Positions 50,586 to 59,660 of a stretch of DNA of 64,000 bases are shown piece after piece. The stretch's first letter is position 1; the number at the start of each line of letters is the position of its first letter. The DNA comes from Pannonibacter anstelovis. GTDB taxonomy: Bacteria > Pseudomonadota > Alphaproteobacteria > Rhizobiales > Stappiaceae. The notes below the pieces were generated by a model. It made no database searches. It worked only from the letters and a program-made list of their open reading frames with translations, and was not told the origin of the DNA. A program made the position numbers and the translations under genes. Where the stretch lies: positions 62,001 through 126,000 of the forward strand of contig NZ_JBAKBF010000012.1 of the NCBI RefSeq assembly GCF_036881715.1. The letters run 5' to 3'.

Positions 50586-50615
50586 TATATATGACTAGTT
50601 GACTATATGGGTCAA
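50586..50615. promoter_or_regulatory. Overlapping divergent promoters and candidate GntR operator
   Basis: On the minus strand TTGACC (50615-50610) and TATATA (50591-50586) are 18 bp apart and point to the amidohydrolase gene. TTGAC (50599-50603) and GTCAA (50611-50615) make a 5-bp dyad with a 7-bp spacer, overlapping the -35 regions of both directions. ATGACTAGT and TTGACTATA nearby repeat GACTA. A GntR dimer bound here would control both transcripts. Confidence 0.55.
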
Positions 50616-50649
50616 TATGCGTAGCGTTGATCCAGGGAGGACATTTGGC

Positions 50650-51378
50650 GTGAATGGATTTGCAACGACAGATGTGCGGCTGCCGGCCTATGCCAGATTG
50701 CGGGATACATTGGCAGCCAGGATTGCGCAGGGGGAATGGACGCCCGACAGGCCGATTCCCTCCGAGGCTCGGCTTGCACGCGAGTTTGACGTCTCGATCG
50801 GGACAGTGCGCAAGGCAGTGGATGGCTTGGTCGAAGAGGGTCTTCTGGAGCGCCGCCAGGGGTCGGGTACTTACCTGCGCGCGCCTTCCTTTAATGCGAC
50901 GCTGTTCCGCTTTTTTGCCGTGCGCGACCGGGATGGCTCGGCGCCATCAATCCCTTCCAGCCAGTTGATTTTGCGCAGCGTTACAAGTGCACCAGATGCT
51001 GCGGCAGAAGCACTTGGCACACATGATGTCATAAAGATCGTGCGCCTTCGCAGCCTTTCAAATCAACCGGTTCTGTTCGAAGAAATCTACATTCCAGCAG
51101 CACGCTTCGCTGGATTTGAGAAGCTGCCAGAAAGCGAATTGGGGCCGCTTCTGTATCCAATCTATTTCGAGCATTTCGGCGTGCTGGTCAAACGCGCCAC
51201 GGACGAGGTGTCTTTCGGCACAGCATCGGAAACGGTTGCGCAGAAGCTGCGGATCGGCGCCGGCGCTCCGCTCGCAATCATCAGACGGACTGCATTCGAT
51301 ATGGCAGACAAAGCCATCGAATGGCGTATCGCAAGCGGCAGCGCGACTGGCTTCCGATACCGCAGCGAGATCACATGA
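50650..51378 (+). CDS. GntR family regulator with UTRA domain
   Basis: 242 residues from GTG 50650, which has GGGAGG nine bases upstream; a TTG at 50599 would overlap the promoter. The winged HTH is at ~10-75 (PIPSEARLAREFDVSIGTVR, LERRQGSGTYLRAP). The UTRA ligand domain is at ~95-240 (FEEIYIPAARFAGF, GAPLAIIRRTAFDMA). HutC-like members bind small carboxylates or amino acids. It is the first gene of the tctCBA unit (33-bp gap) and diverges from the amidohydrolase, so it is the likely local regulator. Confidence 0.92.
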   Translation: MNGFATTDVRLPAYARLRDTLAARIAQGEWTPDRPIPSEARLAREFDVSIGTVRKAVDGLVEEGLLERRQGSGTYLRAPSFNATLFRFFAVRDRDGSAPSIPSSQLILRSVTSAPDAAAEALGTHDVIKIVRLRSLSNQPVLFEEIYIPAARFAGFEKLPESELGPLLYPIYFEHFGVLVKRATDEVSFGTASETVAQKLRIGAGAPLAIIRRTAFDMADKAIEWRIASGSATGFRYRSEIT

Positions 51379-51411
51379 CGTGTGGAAATACGTTAAAAAG
51401 GGAGAGAGAGC

Positions 51412-52362
51412 ATGACATACAAGGCTACCTGTTTCGGCATAGCCATTACGGCCATGATCGCTGCGCCAGCGCTGGCAGAATACCCTGAGCGTACCATTGA
51501 GCTGACCATTCCTGCAGGCGCGGGTGGCGGTACGGATACGAGCGCGCGCAAGCTCGCGATCCTTTTGGAAAAGAAGCTGGGCACCTCAATCGCGGTTATA
51601 AACATAGGCGGTGGCGGCGGCTCCGTCGGCGCGACACAATTCATGCTGACCGAACCAGACGGTTATTCACTGTTTGCAACGTGGAACAGCCCCCTGACCA
51701 CAGTGCCGCAAGTGCAGAGCGTAGCTTACACACTGGACAGCTTCACACCCATCGCCTCAACCTCTGAGAGCGCATACACGCTGTGTGTGAAAGCAGATTT
51801 TCCGGCGACTACAGGCGAGGAATTCCTGGCTGAGCTAGCGGCTAATCCCGGAAAATACACCTATGGCAATGATGGTATCGGTGGCACTATGCAGCTCGCT
51901 GCCGAGCGCATTTTTCAGGCCAAGGGCATAGAGGCCGTAGCCATTCCTTTCGGCGGCGCAGGCGAGACGCTGCAGAATTTTCTCGGTGATCACGTGGACA
52001 TCTATGGCGGCTCTATTGCACCAGTTCTGCCATATGTCCAAAGCGGCGACGTAAAATGCCCGCTGCTCACGTCAGCTGCGGGCGTGAAAGCGCTTCCTGG
52101 CGCTTCAGGGCTTGAGGCAGTTGGACTCGCCGATAAGGAAACGCTGCTGTGGCGGGCGATCCTTGGACCCAAAGACCTTGATCCTAGTATTGTCGACAAG
52201 CTGGCCGTTGCGATTGACGAATCCGTTAATGACCCGAGCTATGTCGAGTTTCTCGCAACAATGGGTGAAGTCCCGAAAGTGGTGAAAGGCGAAGCTCTCA
52301 AGATACGGCTGGAAAATGAATACAAGGCATTGGCCGAAGTATCCAAGGCACTGGGTCTTTAA
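51412..52362 (+). CDS. tctC: Tripartite tricarboxylate transporter substrate-binding protein (TctC)
   Basis: 316 residues, with GGGAGAGAG before ATG 51412. The signal peptide ends near ALAEYPERT. The mature protein shows the TctC/Bug fold: TIELTIPAGAGGGTDTSARK, GGGGSVGATQFMLTEPDGYS and FGGAGETLQNFLGDHVDIYG, contacts for a carboxylate ligand. It captures the substrate in the periplasm and delivers it to TctA/TctB. The substrate may be a dicarboxylate or lactone acid, judged from the neighbouring amidohydrolase. Confidence 0.93.
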   Translation: MTYKATCFGIAITAMIAAPALAEYPERTIELTIPAGAGGGTDTSARKLAILLEKKLGTSIAVINIGGGGGSVGATQFMLTEPDGYSLFATWNSPLTTVPQVQSVAYTLDSFTPIASTSESAYTLCVKADFPATTGEEFLAELAANPGKYTYGNDGIGGTMQLAAERIFQAKGIEAVAIPFGGAGETLQNFLGDHVDIYGGSIAPVLPYVQSGDVKCPLLTSAAGVKALPGASGLEAVGLADKETLLWRAILGPKDLDPSIVDKLAVAIDESVNDPSYVEFLATMGEVPKVVKGEALKIRLENEYKALAEVSKALGL

Positions 52363-52365
52363 GCC

Positions 52366-52815
52366 ATGGAGAAGCGACAGGACATTGTCACAGGCATCAT
52401 TTTTGCATCGGTTGGTCTGACTGCTGCCTGGATGGCAAGCGGCTATCGGGGCGCCAGCGGAACATACCCGATGGTTCTTGGGCTAATCTTGACGCTTCTC
52501 GGCGGGGCCGTGGCGGTTCGCGCCGCCCGGTCCGGCCGCAATCAACCAAGAAACTTGGTCGATGCACCAGTCCAGATGGCCGCTGCGATGGTCGTGGCGT
52601 TTATTTATGTGGCGGCGATCACGCCGCTCGGCTTCTACACAGCCTCCTTCCTTCTGATGCTGGCCATGCCGATGGTTCTGGGGTTCCGCCGTTGGGTATA
52701 TGCGGTGACGGTCGCCGTTGTCTTCATGGCTCTGAACTTCCTCGTCTTCTCGATTTTGCTGCAAAAGCCGCTTCCGCGAGAGGCCATCATGTCCCTGATT
52801 TCGATAGGAGCCTAA
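52366..52815 (+). CDS. tctB: TctB small membrane subunit
   Basis: 149 residues, three bases after tctC. Four hydrophobic segments with the typical TctB start (DIVTGIIFASVGLTAAWMAS) and end (NFLVFSILLQKPLP). Between helices 2 and 3 is a basic loop (RAARSGRNQPRN). It is the small, poorly conserved subunit of the tripartite carboxylate transporter. Confidence 0.9.
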   Translation: MEKRQDIVTGIIFASVGLTAAWMASGYRGASGTYPMVLGLILTLLGGAVAVRAARSGRNQPRNLVDAPVQMAAAMVVAFIYVAAITPLGFYTASFLLMLAMPMVLGFRRWVYAVTVAVVFMALNFLVFSILLQKPLPREAIMSLISIGA

Positions 52816-52816
52816 G

Positions 52817-54310
52817 ATGGACTTCTATATCCACGCACTGATCAGTGTGATGGCTCCCGGTCCCATGATTGCCATGATAGGCGCAACGCTCCTGGGCGTT
52901 CTAATAGGGGCTTTGCCAGGATTGAACCCGGTCATGGCGATCGCGCTACTACTGCCGCTTACCTATTCGATGGATCCTCTGATCGCGCTGGCAATGGTCG
53001 CTGGCATATATAATGGCTCAATGTATGGCGGCGCAATCCCGGCAATCCTCTTGCGCATTCCGGGCACCCCAGCATCTATCGCTACCACGTTCGACGGCTT
53101 CCCCATGGCCGAACGGGGCGAGGCATCCAAGGCACTCAAGATTGCATGCTGGTCCTCTGCTATTGGAGGCATCGCCAGCGCAATCGCACTCATGACCATG
53201 GGGCCGCTTTTGGCACGAATGACGCTGTCGTTTGGTCCAGCGGAATACTTTTGGATTGCGGTCTTCGGCATGGCTTCGGTAGGGGTCATGGTCGGCTCTG
53301 ACGCGGTCAAGGGCATCATGGCCGCGGTTCTGGGCCTGCTGATTGGCACGATGGGCATTGATAATCTGTCTGGGCAGGCCCGCTTCACTTTCGGCCAGCC
53401 ATGGATGCTCGGCGGGCTGGATCTGGTTGTGGTGCTGGTCGGGCTCTATGCGCTGCCGCCCGTACTGCAGCTTGCAGAAAAGTGCGACCTCAAAGGCCTG
53501 TCCGCTGCACAGCTGAAGCTCACCAAATCACGGTTTGAGAAGGGTGAAGTGCGAGGGTTCATACCCACCTGGCTGCGGGCGTCCGGCATTGGCATCGTTG
53601 TCGGCATTCTGCCCGGTGCAGGTGGCAATATCGCAGCTTTTCTGAGCTACAACGCCACCAAGAATGCTTCAAATGAACCAGAGAGTTTCGGCAAAGGCAA
53701 TCCTCTGGGCGTGGCTGCAGCAGAATGCGGCAACAACGCCGACAATGCCGCCTCGATGATCCCTGCGATGTCGCTCGGAATTCCGGGCAACGTGGTGGCA
53801 GCTCTTGTCTTGAGCGCTCTGACGATTCACGGATTGCAACCGGGGCCACAGCTCTTTCATCAAAACCCAACGTTGATCGGCGGATTCATGATGGAGATGC
53901 TGATCACATCTGTATTGATCTTTGCTTTGGGCGGCGCGTTGGCAACACGTGTGTTTGCGCAGTTTCAACGGCTTCCGGGTGTGCTTCTGGTGCCTGCGAT
54001 CCTGGTCCTGATGTGTGTCGGTGTCTATGTCATCAATGGACGCATCGTGGATGTATGGATCATGTTGGGTGCAGGGCTGGCAGGCTATTTCCTGGAGAAG
54101 GTGAATGTCCCCCTCGCACCTGTCATTCTAGGCATGATCCTCGGTCCGCTTGCTGAACAAAGCATCCGGCGGGCACTTCTGATCAGCCGGGGCGATGCAA
54201 GCGAACTGTTCACCCGCCCACTGTCGGCAACGCTGGCGCTCATGACGCTGCTCATCATCGTTTGGCCCGCCCTAAAGGCCATGCGGCGCGGGCGCTTTGG
54301 AAACATTTAA
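52817..54310 (+). CDS. tctA: TctA large membrane subunit
   Basis: 497 residues, starting one base after tctB stops. About 12 membrane segments. Signatures are LIGALPGLNPVMAIALLLPL near the N-terminus, YGGAIPAILLRIPGTPASIA, GILPGAGGNIAAFLSYNATK and IPAMSLGIPGNVVAALVL, conserved throughout TctA. It carries the substrate across the inner membrane, driven by a cation gradient. It ends the module. Confidence 0.95.
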   Translation: MDFYIHALISVMAPGPMIAMIGATLLGVLIGALPGLNPVMAIALLLPLTYSMDPLIALAMVAGIYNGSMYGGAIPAILLRIPGTPASIATTFDGFPMAERGEASKALKIACWSSAIGGIASAIALMTMGPLLARMTLSFGPAEYFWIAVFGMASVGVMVGSDAVKGIMAAVLGLLIGTMGIDNLSGQARFTFGQPWMLGGLDLVVVLVGLYALPPVLQLAEKCDLKGLSAAQLKLTKSRFEKGEVRGFIPTWLRASGIGIVVGILPGAGGNIAAFLSYNATKNASNEPESFGKGNPLGVAAAECGNNADNAASMIPAMSLGIPGNVVAALVLSALTIHGLQPGPQLFHQNPTLIGGFMMEMLITSVLIFALGGALATRVFAQFQRLPGVLLVPAILVLMCVGVYVINGRIVDVWIMLGAGLAGYFLEKVNVPLAPVILGMILGPLAEQSIRRALLISRGDASELFTRPLSATLALMTLLIIVWPALKAMRRGRFGNI

Positions 54311-54856
54311 GTCGCCTGGAACGAGTTTTGGCCCCGGAGCTAGACCCGCAGCAAATGGTAGCTGCGATACAGAGCGCAAGGAGGTAGTCTTTGGCGCTCC
54401 GGGAGTTCTTCAAGGCCTTCGCCGGCAACTTTGTTGGACGTCCGCCAGCTCATGTTGCGGCCTTGATGGCGGATCCGGTCAGTTGGCATGCGATGAAGAT
54501 CTGGAAGCGCCCCAGACCGGGGCGGCGAATTTCAGCAGTCCCCACCGCGCCAACGCCACAAACACCCCCCACTGAAGGCCCCCAGCCCACTTAACCTTGA
54601 CGCCTCCCCTGCTGCCGGGTACCCCTTTGCCTCAGATTGAGGAGTGACGGACATGGACAACCGCAACCGGTGATCCGGACATTCGCCGGACCGTGGCCAC
54701 TGGCTTGGCTCTCGACCAAGCCTGGATGCTGACGCATCACGCGTTGAAGCTGCCAAAGGGCAGCACGCACTTGAGCAGCTCTCGATGAAAGCAGTTCACC
54801 GAGAGCTGGAATGACCAGCGGCCACACACCCTCACTTTGGAATCCAGGGATTTATC
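54311..54856. other. Gap between tctA and the SDR gene
   Basis: About 545 bp. Besides the doubtful small ORF at 54391 it has a segment (54727-54752, TGCTGACGCATCACGCGTTG) similar to 19908-19933 near the IS. The last 100 bp lead into the SDR gene. It probably marks the right border of the TctCBA module. Confidence 0.45.
54391..54594 (+). CDS. Doubtful small ORF with strong ribosome site
   Basis: 67 residues from TTG 54391, six bases after AAGGAGG. It begins MALREFFKAFAGNFVGRPPA and ends with a Pro/Thr-rich tail (PTAPTPQTPPTEGPQPT). No family was recognised. The ribosome site is the only support; composition is otherwise like noncoding GC-rich DNA. It may be the remains of a gene cut by the module boundary. 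Confidence 0.25.
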   Translation: MALREFFKAFAGNFVGRPPAHVAALMADPVSWHAMKIWKRPRPGRRISAVPTAPTPQTPPTEGPQPT

Positions 54857-55651
54857 ATGCCCAGACTTTCTGGAAAGCGCGCTCTCGTGACGGGGGCGGC
54901 GCGCGGTATTGGTGCAGCCATTGCCAAGGCCTTTGCCGGTGAAGGCGCGAGCGTCATTGTGACCGACATCAACGACGAAGGCGGTGAAGCCACAGCCGGG
55001 GCCATCGGCGGCACATATTGTCATCTGGATGTGGCCTCTGAAGCGGACTGGAGCCGGGCGGAGCGCCTGTTCCCCGAACTCGACATTCTCGTCAACAATG
55101 CCGGCGTTACCGGCTTTGAGGACATGGCCAATGGCGCGCCGCCAGCGCATGACCCCGAGAATGCGCAGCTTGCCGATTGGAGAGCCGTGCATGCGGTCAA
55201 CCTCGACGGCACGTTTCTGGGGTGCCGCTATGCCATCCGCGCCATGCGGGCAAGAGGCGCCGGGTCGATCATCAACATCTCTTCCCGCTCAGGATTGGTC
55301 GGCATTCCGATGGCCGCCGCCTATGCCTCTTCAAAGGCGGCGATACGCAATCACACAAAGAGCGTGGCGCTCTATTGTGCAGGCCAAGGCCTGAAGATCC
55401 GCTGCAACTCGATCCACCCTGCCGCCGTCATGACGCCCATGTGGGAGCCAATGCTGGGCAACGGGCCGGACAGAGCCAAACGGGAGGCAGCCATGGTGGC
55501 CGATACGCCGCTGCGCCGGTTCGGCCAACCGGAAGAGGTCGCGGCGCTCGCCGTGTTTCTGGCCTCTGACGAGGCCCCCTACATGACCGGCACAGAGCTT
55601 ACGATCGATGGCGGCATTCTGGCAGGATCAGCCGCAACACCCGGAAGCTAG
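54857..55651 (+). CDS. Short-chain dehydrogenase/reductase (SDR)
   Basis: 264 residues. It has the classic SDR order: TGAARGIGAAIAKAFAGEGA (cofactor loop, ~12-31), D in VIVTDINDEG favouring NAD(H), NNAGVTG, NISSRSGL with the catalytic Ser, and YASSKAAIRNHTKSVAL with the YxxxK pair. The C-terminal GTELTIDGGILAG is typical of 3-ketoacyl-reductase/alcohol-dehydrogenase relatives. The substrate is unknown. It is alone, convergent with the Lrp gene. Confidence 0.9.
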   Translation: MPRLSGKRALVTGAARGIGAAIAKAFAGEGASVIVTDINDEGGEATAGAIGGTYCHLDVASEADWSRAERLFPELDILVNNAGVTGFEDMANGAPPAHDPENAQLADWRAVHAVNLDGTFLGCRYAIRAMRARGAGSIINISSRSGLVGIPMAAAYASSKAAIRNHTKSVALYCAGQGLKIRCNSIHPAAVMTPMWEPMLGNGPDRAKREAAMVADTPLRRFGQPEEVAALAVFLASDEAPYMTGTELTIDGGILAGSAATPGS

Positions 55652-55686
55652 AGCCGCAGCCCTATTCAGCAATAGGGGGCGCCCCC

Positions 55687-56157
55687 TCACCTTTCGATCG
55701 GCACCGTAGGCTCATCCTTGGTGCGGCGGATGGTGAGGGCGGTGCGGACGCTGTCGACGTTGGGGGCGGCGGTCAGTTCGCGGATGATGAAGGTCTGGAA
55801 GGTCTGCAGGTCGGGGGCGACGCATTTCAGCAGGAAGTCCACCTCACCCGAGAGCATGAAGCACTCGCGCACGATGGGCCAGCTGTTGACCCGCTCCTCG
55901 AAGCCGTTGAGGTCTGCTTCCGTCTGGCTGTGCAGGCCGACCATGGCAAAGGCCGTCACCTCGTAGCCGAGCTGCTTTTCATCCAGCAGCGTGCGGTAGC
56001 CACGGATGAGCCCGGCCTCCTCCAGCGCGCGCACCCGGCGCAGGCACGGGGGAGCGGAAATGCCGACACGGCGGGCGAGTTCCACATTGGTCATCCGGCC
56101 ATCCTGTTGCAGCTCGTCCAGAATGTGCCAGTCGATCGCGTCAAGCCGTGCTTTCAA
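55687..56157 (-). CDS. Lrp/AsnC family transcriptional regulator
   Basis: 156 residues. HTH at ~8-55 (DWHILDELQQDGRMTNVELA, RRVGISAPPCLRRVRALE), then the RAM ligand domain with GYEVTAFAMVGLHSQTEADL and VRECFMLSGEVDFLLKCVAP. These small regulators bind amino acids and form octamers. It diverges from the ELM1-family gene; no amino-acid transporter is adjacent. A short start region (MKARLDAIDWHIL) supports ATG 56157. Confidence 0.93.
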   Translation of the reverse strand: MKARLDAIDWHILDELQQDGRMTNVELARRVGISAPPCLRRVRALEEAGLIRGYRTLLDEKQLGYEVTAFAMVGLHSQTEADLNGFEERVNSWPIVRECFMLSGEVDFLLKCVAPDLQTFQTFIIRELTAAPNVDSVRTALTIRRTKDEPTVPIER

Positions 56158-56348
56158 GGAAATCTCCAGTCAGTGCGGGCGGCGCCCGGCGGGCAAGGCA
56201 AAAAGGCCGCCTGCCCCAAAGTTCCGTTTCACAGGCACGCCCCCGGCCTTGTTCCAGCCGTCTGTCCGTGCTTGTGTGGCCGCAAGACCCAATGCTCTGC
56301 GGCTTATGATTTTTTGCTCATTTCCGCAAGACTATAACAAAAGCACCC

Positions 56349-57341
56349 ATGCTCAAGAAAGATCCAGAAACCGCAAAAGCTGAGGATGACCGGAGCATCT
56401 GGATTCTGTCCGACGGCAAGGCGGGCGACGAAATCCAGTGCATGGGCGTCGCAGAGGCGCTTGGCCTGCCCTATCAGATCCGCCGCGTTGCCCCGCGCAA
56501 GCCCTTCGTCTGGGCCATGCCCTGGGGGCCGATTGACCCGCGTGAGGCGGAAACGCGGCCCGGCAGCCCGCTGGCGCCGCCATACCCGGACATAGCTATC
56601 GCCTCAGGCCGGCGCACGGTGCCCTATCTGCGCCGCCTGAAGAAGCTGAGCGGCGGGCGCACCTTCACCGTCTTCCTCAAGGACCCGCGCACGGGCACGA
56701 GCGCCGCCGACCTCATCTGGGTGGGTGAGCATGACAGGCTGCGCGGCGCCAATGTTCTGGTGACGCCAACCGCACCGCACCGCCATTCGGCGGAGAAGCT
56801 GGCAGCAGCAAGGGCGCAGCCAGACACCCGCCTTGGGGATCTGCCCTCCCCGCGCATTGCCGTGCTCGCGGGCGGCAACAGCCGCCATCACAGCTTCACG
56901 CCCGAAGACATCAGCCGCTTTGCAGACGGACTGGGGGATGCGGCAAGGCAAGGCGGCAGCCTGATGATCACCGCCTCACGCCGCACGCCCCCTGCCCTCA
57001 GCCACCGGCTGGAGCAGCTGGCGGAAACAGGAAACCATTTCCTTTGGGACGGCAGCGGTGAAAACCCGTTGCTGGCAATGCTGGCGCTGGCCGATACCAT
57101 CGTGGTCACGGGCGACAGCACAAACATGGTGGGCGAGGCTCTGGCGGCGGGGCGGCCTGTGCATGTGTTCATGCCCTCGGGCGGGCACCACCGGCTGGAC
57201 CGTTTTTTGACTGGATTGCGCCAGATTGGGGCCATTCACCCCTTTCCGGGGCCTCTCAAAACCACTACCTGTGAGCCGCTGGACAGCACCCCGCAGATCG
57301 CTGCGGCAATCAGGGACAGACTGGCCTCACGCAAGGCATGA
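56349..57341 (+). CDS. ELM1 (mitochondrial fission ELM1/DUF1022) family protein
   Basis: 330 residues. The family pattern is clear: SIWILSDGKAGDEIQCMGVA near the start, PDIAIASGRRTVPYLRRLKK, FLKDPRTGTSAADLIWVGEH, LAGGNSRHHSF and VVTGDSTNMVGEALAAGRPV at the end, as in a glycosyltransferase-B-like fold. Plant ELM1 acts in mitochondrial division, but the bacterial role is not known; the gene usually lies near trxB in Rhizobiales. It precedes trxB by 17 bp and both are likely cotranscribed. Confidence 0.85.
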   Translation: MLKKDPETAKAEDDRSIWILSDGKAGDEIQCMGVAEALGLPYQIRRVAPRKPFVWAMPWGPIDPREAETRPGSPLAPPYPDIAIASGRRTVPYLRRLKKLSGGRTFTVFLKDPRTGTSAADLIWVGEHDRLRGANVLVTPTAPHRHSAEKLAAARAQPDTRLGDLPSPRIAVLAGGNSRHHSFTPEDISRFADGLGDAARQGGSLMITASRRTPPALSHRLEQLAETGNHFLWDGSGENPLLAMLALADTIVVTGDSTNMVGEALAAGRPVHVFMPSGGHHRLDRFLTGLRQIGAIHPFPGPLKTTTCEPLDSTPQIAAAIRDRLASRKA

Positions 57342-57358
57342 GATTTAAGGAACTGGAC

Positions 57359-58321
57359 ATGGCGACGGAACACGTGAAGCTGCTCATCATTGGCTCGGGC
57401 CCTGCTGGCTACACCGCCGGCATCTATGCCGCACGCGCCATGCTCGAGCCGGTTCTCGTTGCAGGCATCCAGCCTGGCGGCCAGCTGACCATCACCACCG
57501 ATGTGGAGAACTACCCCGGCTTTGCCGAGCCGATCCAGGGCCCCTGGCTGATGGAGCAGATGCAGCTTCAGGCCGAGCATGTCGGCACGCGCATCGTGCA
57601 TGACATCATCACCGGGGTAGACCTGTCGAAGCGCCCATTCCGCGCCGTTGCCGATGGTGGCACCGAGTTCCTGGCCGATGCCATCATCATAGCCACCGGC
57701 GCACAGGCGCGCTGGCTGGGCCTGCAGTCCGAGCAGGACTTCATGGGGGCGGGCGTCTCCGCCTGCGCCACCTGCGACGGCTTCTTCTACCGCGGCAAGG
57801 AAGTGATCGTGGTCGGCGGCGGCAATACGGCTGTCGAGGAAGCGCTCTACCTCGCCAACCTGGCGTCCAAGGTCACCGTCGTGCACCGCCGCGACAGCTT
57901 CCGCTCCGAGCGCATCCTGCAGGAGCGGCTGTTCGCCAATCCGAAGATCAACGTGGTCTGGGATTGCGTTGTGGACGAAATCCTCGGCGGCGGAATGCCC
58001 AAGGCCGTCACTGGCGCGCGCCTGAAGAACGTCAAGACCGGCGAAACCCACGAACTCAAGGCCGACGGCGTCTTCATCGCCATCGGCCATGCGCCTTCGG
58101 TCGATCTGTTCCGCGGCCAGCTGACGCTGAAGCCGAACGACTACATCTTCACCGAGGCCGACAGCACCCGCACCTCCGTGCCGGGCGTCTTTGCCGCCGG
58201 TGACGTGACCGACGACATCTACCGCCAGGCCGTCACCGCCGCCGGCATGGGCTGCATGGCCGCCCTTGAAGCGGAGAAGTTTCTGGCTGAACATGCCCTG
58301 GAGGCAGCCAAGGCTGGCTGA
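57359..58321 (+). CDS. trxB: Thioredoxin reductase
   Basis: 320 residues from ATG 57359 (AAGGA upstream). FAD motif is IIGSGPAGYTAGIYAARA, redox pair CATC in SACATCDGFFYRG (~residues 137-140), NADPH motif GGGNTAVEEALYLANLA and the C-terminal GVFAAGDVTDDIYRQAVTAA. It reduces thioredoxin with NADPH and supports ribonucleotide reductase and oxidative repair. It is followed by lsrB. Confidence 0.97.
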   Translation: MATEHVKLLIIGSGPAGYTAGIYAARAMLEPVLVAGIQPGGQLTITTDVENYPGFAEPIQGPWLMEQMQLQAEHVGTRIVHDIITGVDLSKRPFRAVADGGTEFLADAIIIATGAQARWLGLQSEQDFMGAGVSACATCDGFFYRGKEVIVVGGGNTAVEEALYLANLASKVTVVHRRDSFRSERILQERLFANPKINVVWDCVVDEILGGGMPKAVTGARLKNVKTGETHELKADGVFIAIGHAPSVDLFRGQLTLKPNDYIFTEADSTRTSVPGVFAAGDVTDDIYRQAVTAAGMGCMAALEAEKFLAEHALEAAKAG

Positions 58322-58380
58322 AGCGGCCGGATTCGGCCTGACCCGCCACGGACGGGCGGCGGAAGAGGAGAAACAGGCGC

Positions 58381-59280
58381 ATGATGGACTGGGACAAGCT
58401 GCGTATTTTTCATGCCGCCGCGCAGGCAGGCAGCTTCACGCATGCTGGCGACAGCCTGAACATGAGCCAGTCCGCCGTCAGCCGTCAGGTCAGCGCGCTG
58501 GAGCAGGATCTTGGCATCCCGCTGTTCCACCGCCATGCGCGCGGCCTGCTGCTCACCGAGCAGGGCGAACTCCTATACCGCACGGCCCGGGAAGTGCTGA
58601 TGAAGCTGGAGGCCGTGCAGACGCGCCTCACCGACAGCCGCGAAAAGCCCTCCGGCGTGCTGCGCATCACCACCACGGTGGGCCTTGGCTCCACCTGGCT
58701 GACCTCGCGCATCAACGAGTTCATCGATCTCTACCCGGACATGGAACTGCGGCTGATCTTCGATGACGAGGAACTGGACCTTGGCATGCGCGAAGCGGAC
58801 GTCGCCATCCGCCTGCGCCAGCCAACCCAGCCGGATCTGATCCAGCGCAAGCTGTTCACCGTGCACTTCCATATCTACGCTTCGCCGCATTATCTGAAGC
58901 GCTACGGCACGCCGAAGACGATAGAGGATCTGGACAATCACCGCATCGTCACCTTCGGCGAGCACGCCCCCGCCTATCTGCGCGACATGAACTGGCTGGA
59001 GACCGCCCACCGCCCGCTGGGTGAGCCGCGCCGCATCGTACTGCGCGTCAACAATGTGGTGGCGATCAAGCGCGCCGTGGATCAGGGCATCGGCGTCGCC
59101 ATTCTGCCGGACTACATCGTCGAGAACGACACGAGCGTGACGCAGATTCTGACGCATCTGGAAGACCAGATTCCCAGCTTCGACACCTATTTCGTCTACC
59201 CGTCCGAGCTGAAGAACACGGCGCGCATCACCGCGTTCCGCGACTTCCTGCTGGCCAAGGCAGAGCGCTGGTCTTATTGA
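58381..59280 (+). CDS. lsrB: LsrB/VtlR-type LysR regulator
   Basis: 299 residues, with GAGGAG before ATG 58381. HTH at ~18-40 (AGDSLNMSQSAVSRQVSALE). From memory it closely matches Sinorhizobium LsrB and Brucella VtlR: DWDKLRIFHAAAQAGSFTHA, LTEQGELLYRTAREVLMKLE, FDTYFVYPSELKNTARITAF. In those species it lies next to trxB and activates abcR small-RNA genes and redox/virulence genes. The protein here has no cysteine at all, so a Cys-based redox switch is absent. The sRNA at 59661 fits the expected target. Confidence 0.93.
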   Translation: MMDWDKLRIFHAAAQAGSFTHAGDSLNMSQSAVSRQVSALEQDLGIPLFHRHARGLLLTEQGELLYRTAREVLMKLEAVQTRLTDSREKPSGVLRITTTVGLGSTWLTSRINEFIDLYPDMELRLIFDDEELDLGMREADVAIRLRQPTQPDLIQRKLFTVHFHIYASPHYLKRYGTPKTIEDLDNHRIVTFGEHAPAYLRDMNWLETAHRPLGEPRRIVLRVNNVVAIKRAVDQGIGVAILPDYIVENDTSVTQILTHLEDQIPSFDTYFVYPSELKNTARITAFRDFLLAKAERWSY

Positions 59281-59660
59281 CCAGCGCTGGCGGCGCAGGA
59301 CAGAATGCCGCACCGCGAAAAACACCTTCAAAGCCACATCTCATTGATTTCATAGAACTTTCCGGAAGGCCAGCACCCGGCTGCGGCCAGTGCGCTCCTG
59401 CGCATTTATCCGTCGGAATATGAAACAGGAAGAGTTTGCACGGAAAATAGGCAAATTCGGAGGCTGCTTGAAATCTGACCATAAGGTCAAAATCTGCCCA
59501 AAACGCACATCAAGCCCCTGATTTAAAGAGGGAAATTTGATTCCCCCGATCGAAATGTGACGGGAATGTGCAGGGCTGACATATTAGTCATTCCTTAAAC
59601 GCATGGCTGACCTGCGCAGGTGCTACTTGTTTAATCAGCTTGTGCACTGCATATAAGCAT
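59281..59660 (+). promoter_or_regulatory. Region between lsrB and the AbcR-like sRNA
   Basis: About 380 bp without a gene. TATAAG near 59652-59657 could be the -10 box, with a poor -35, consistent with an activator-dependent promoter. LsrB/VtlR binding to this region is expected from relatives but is not demonstrated. Confidence 0.45.
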
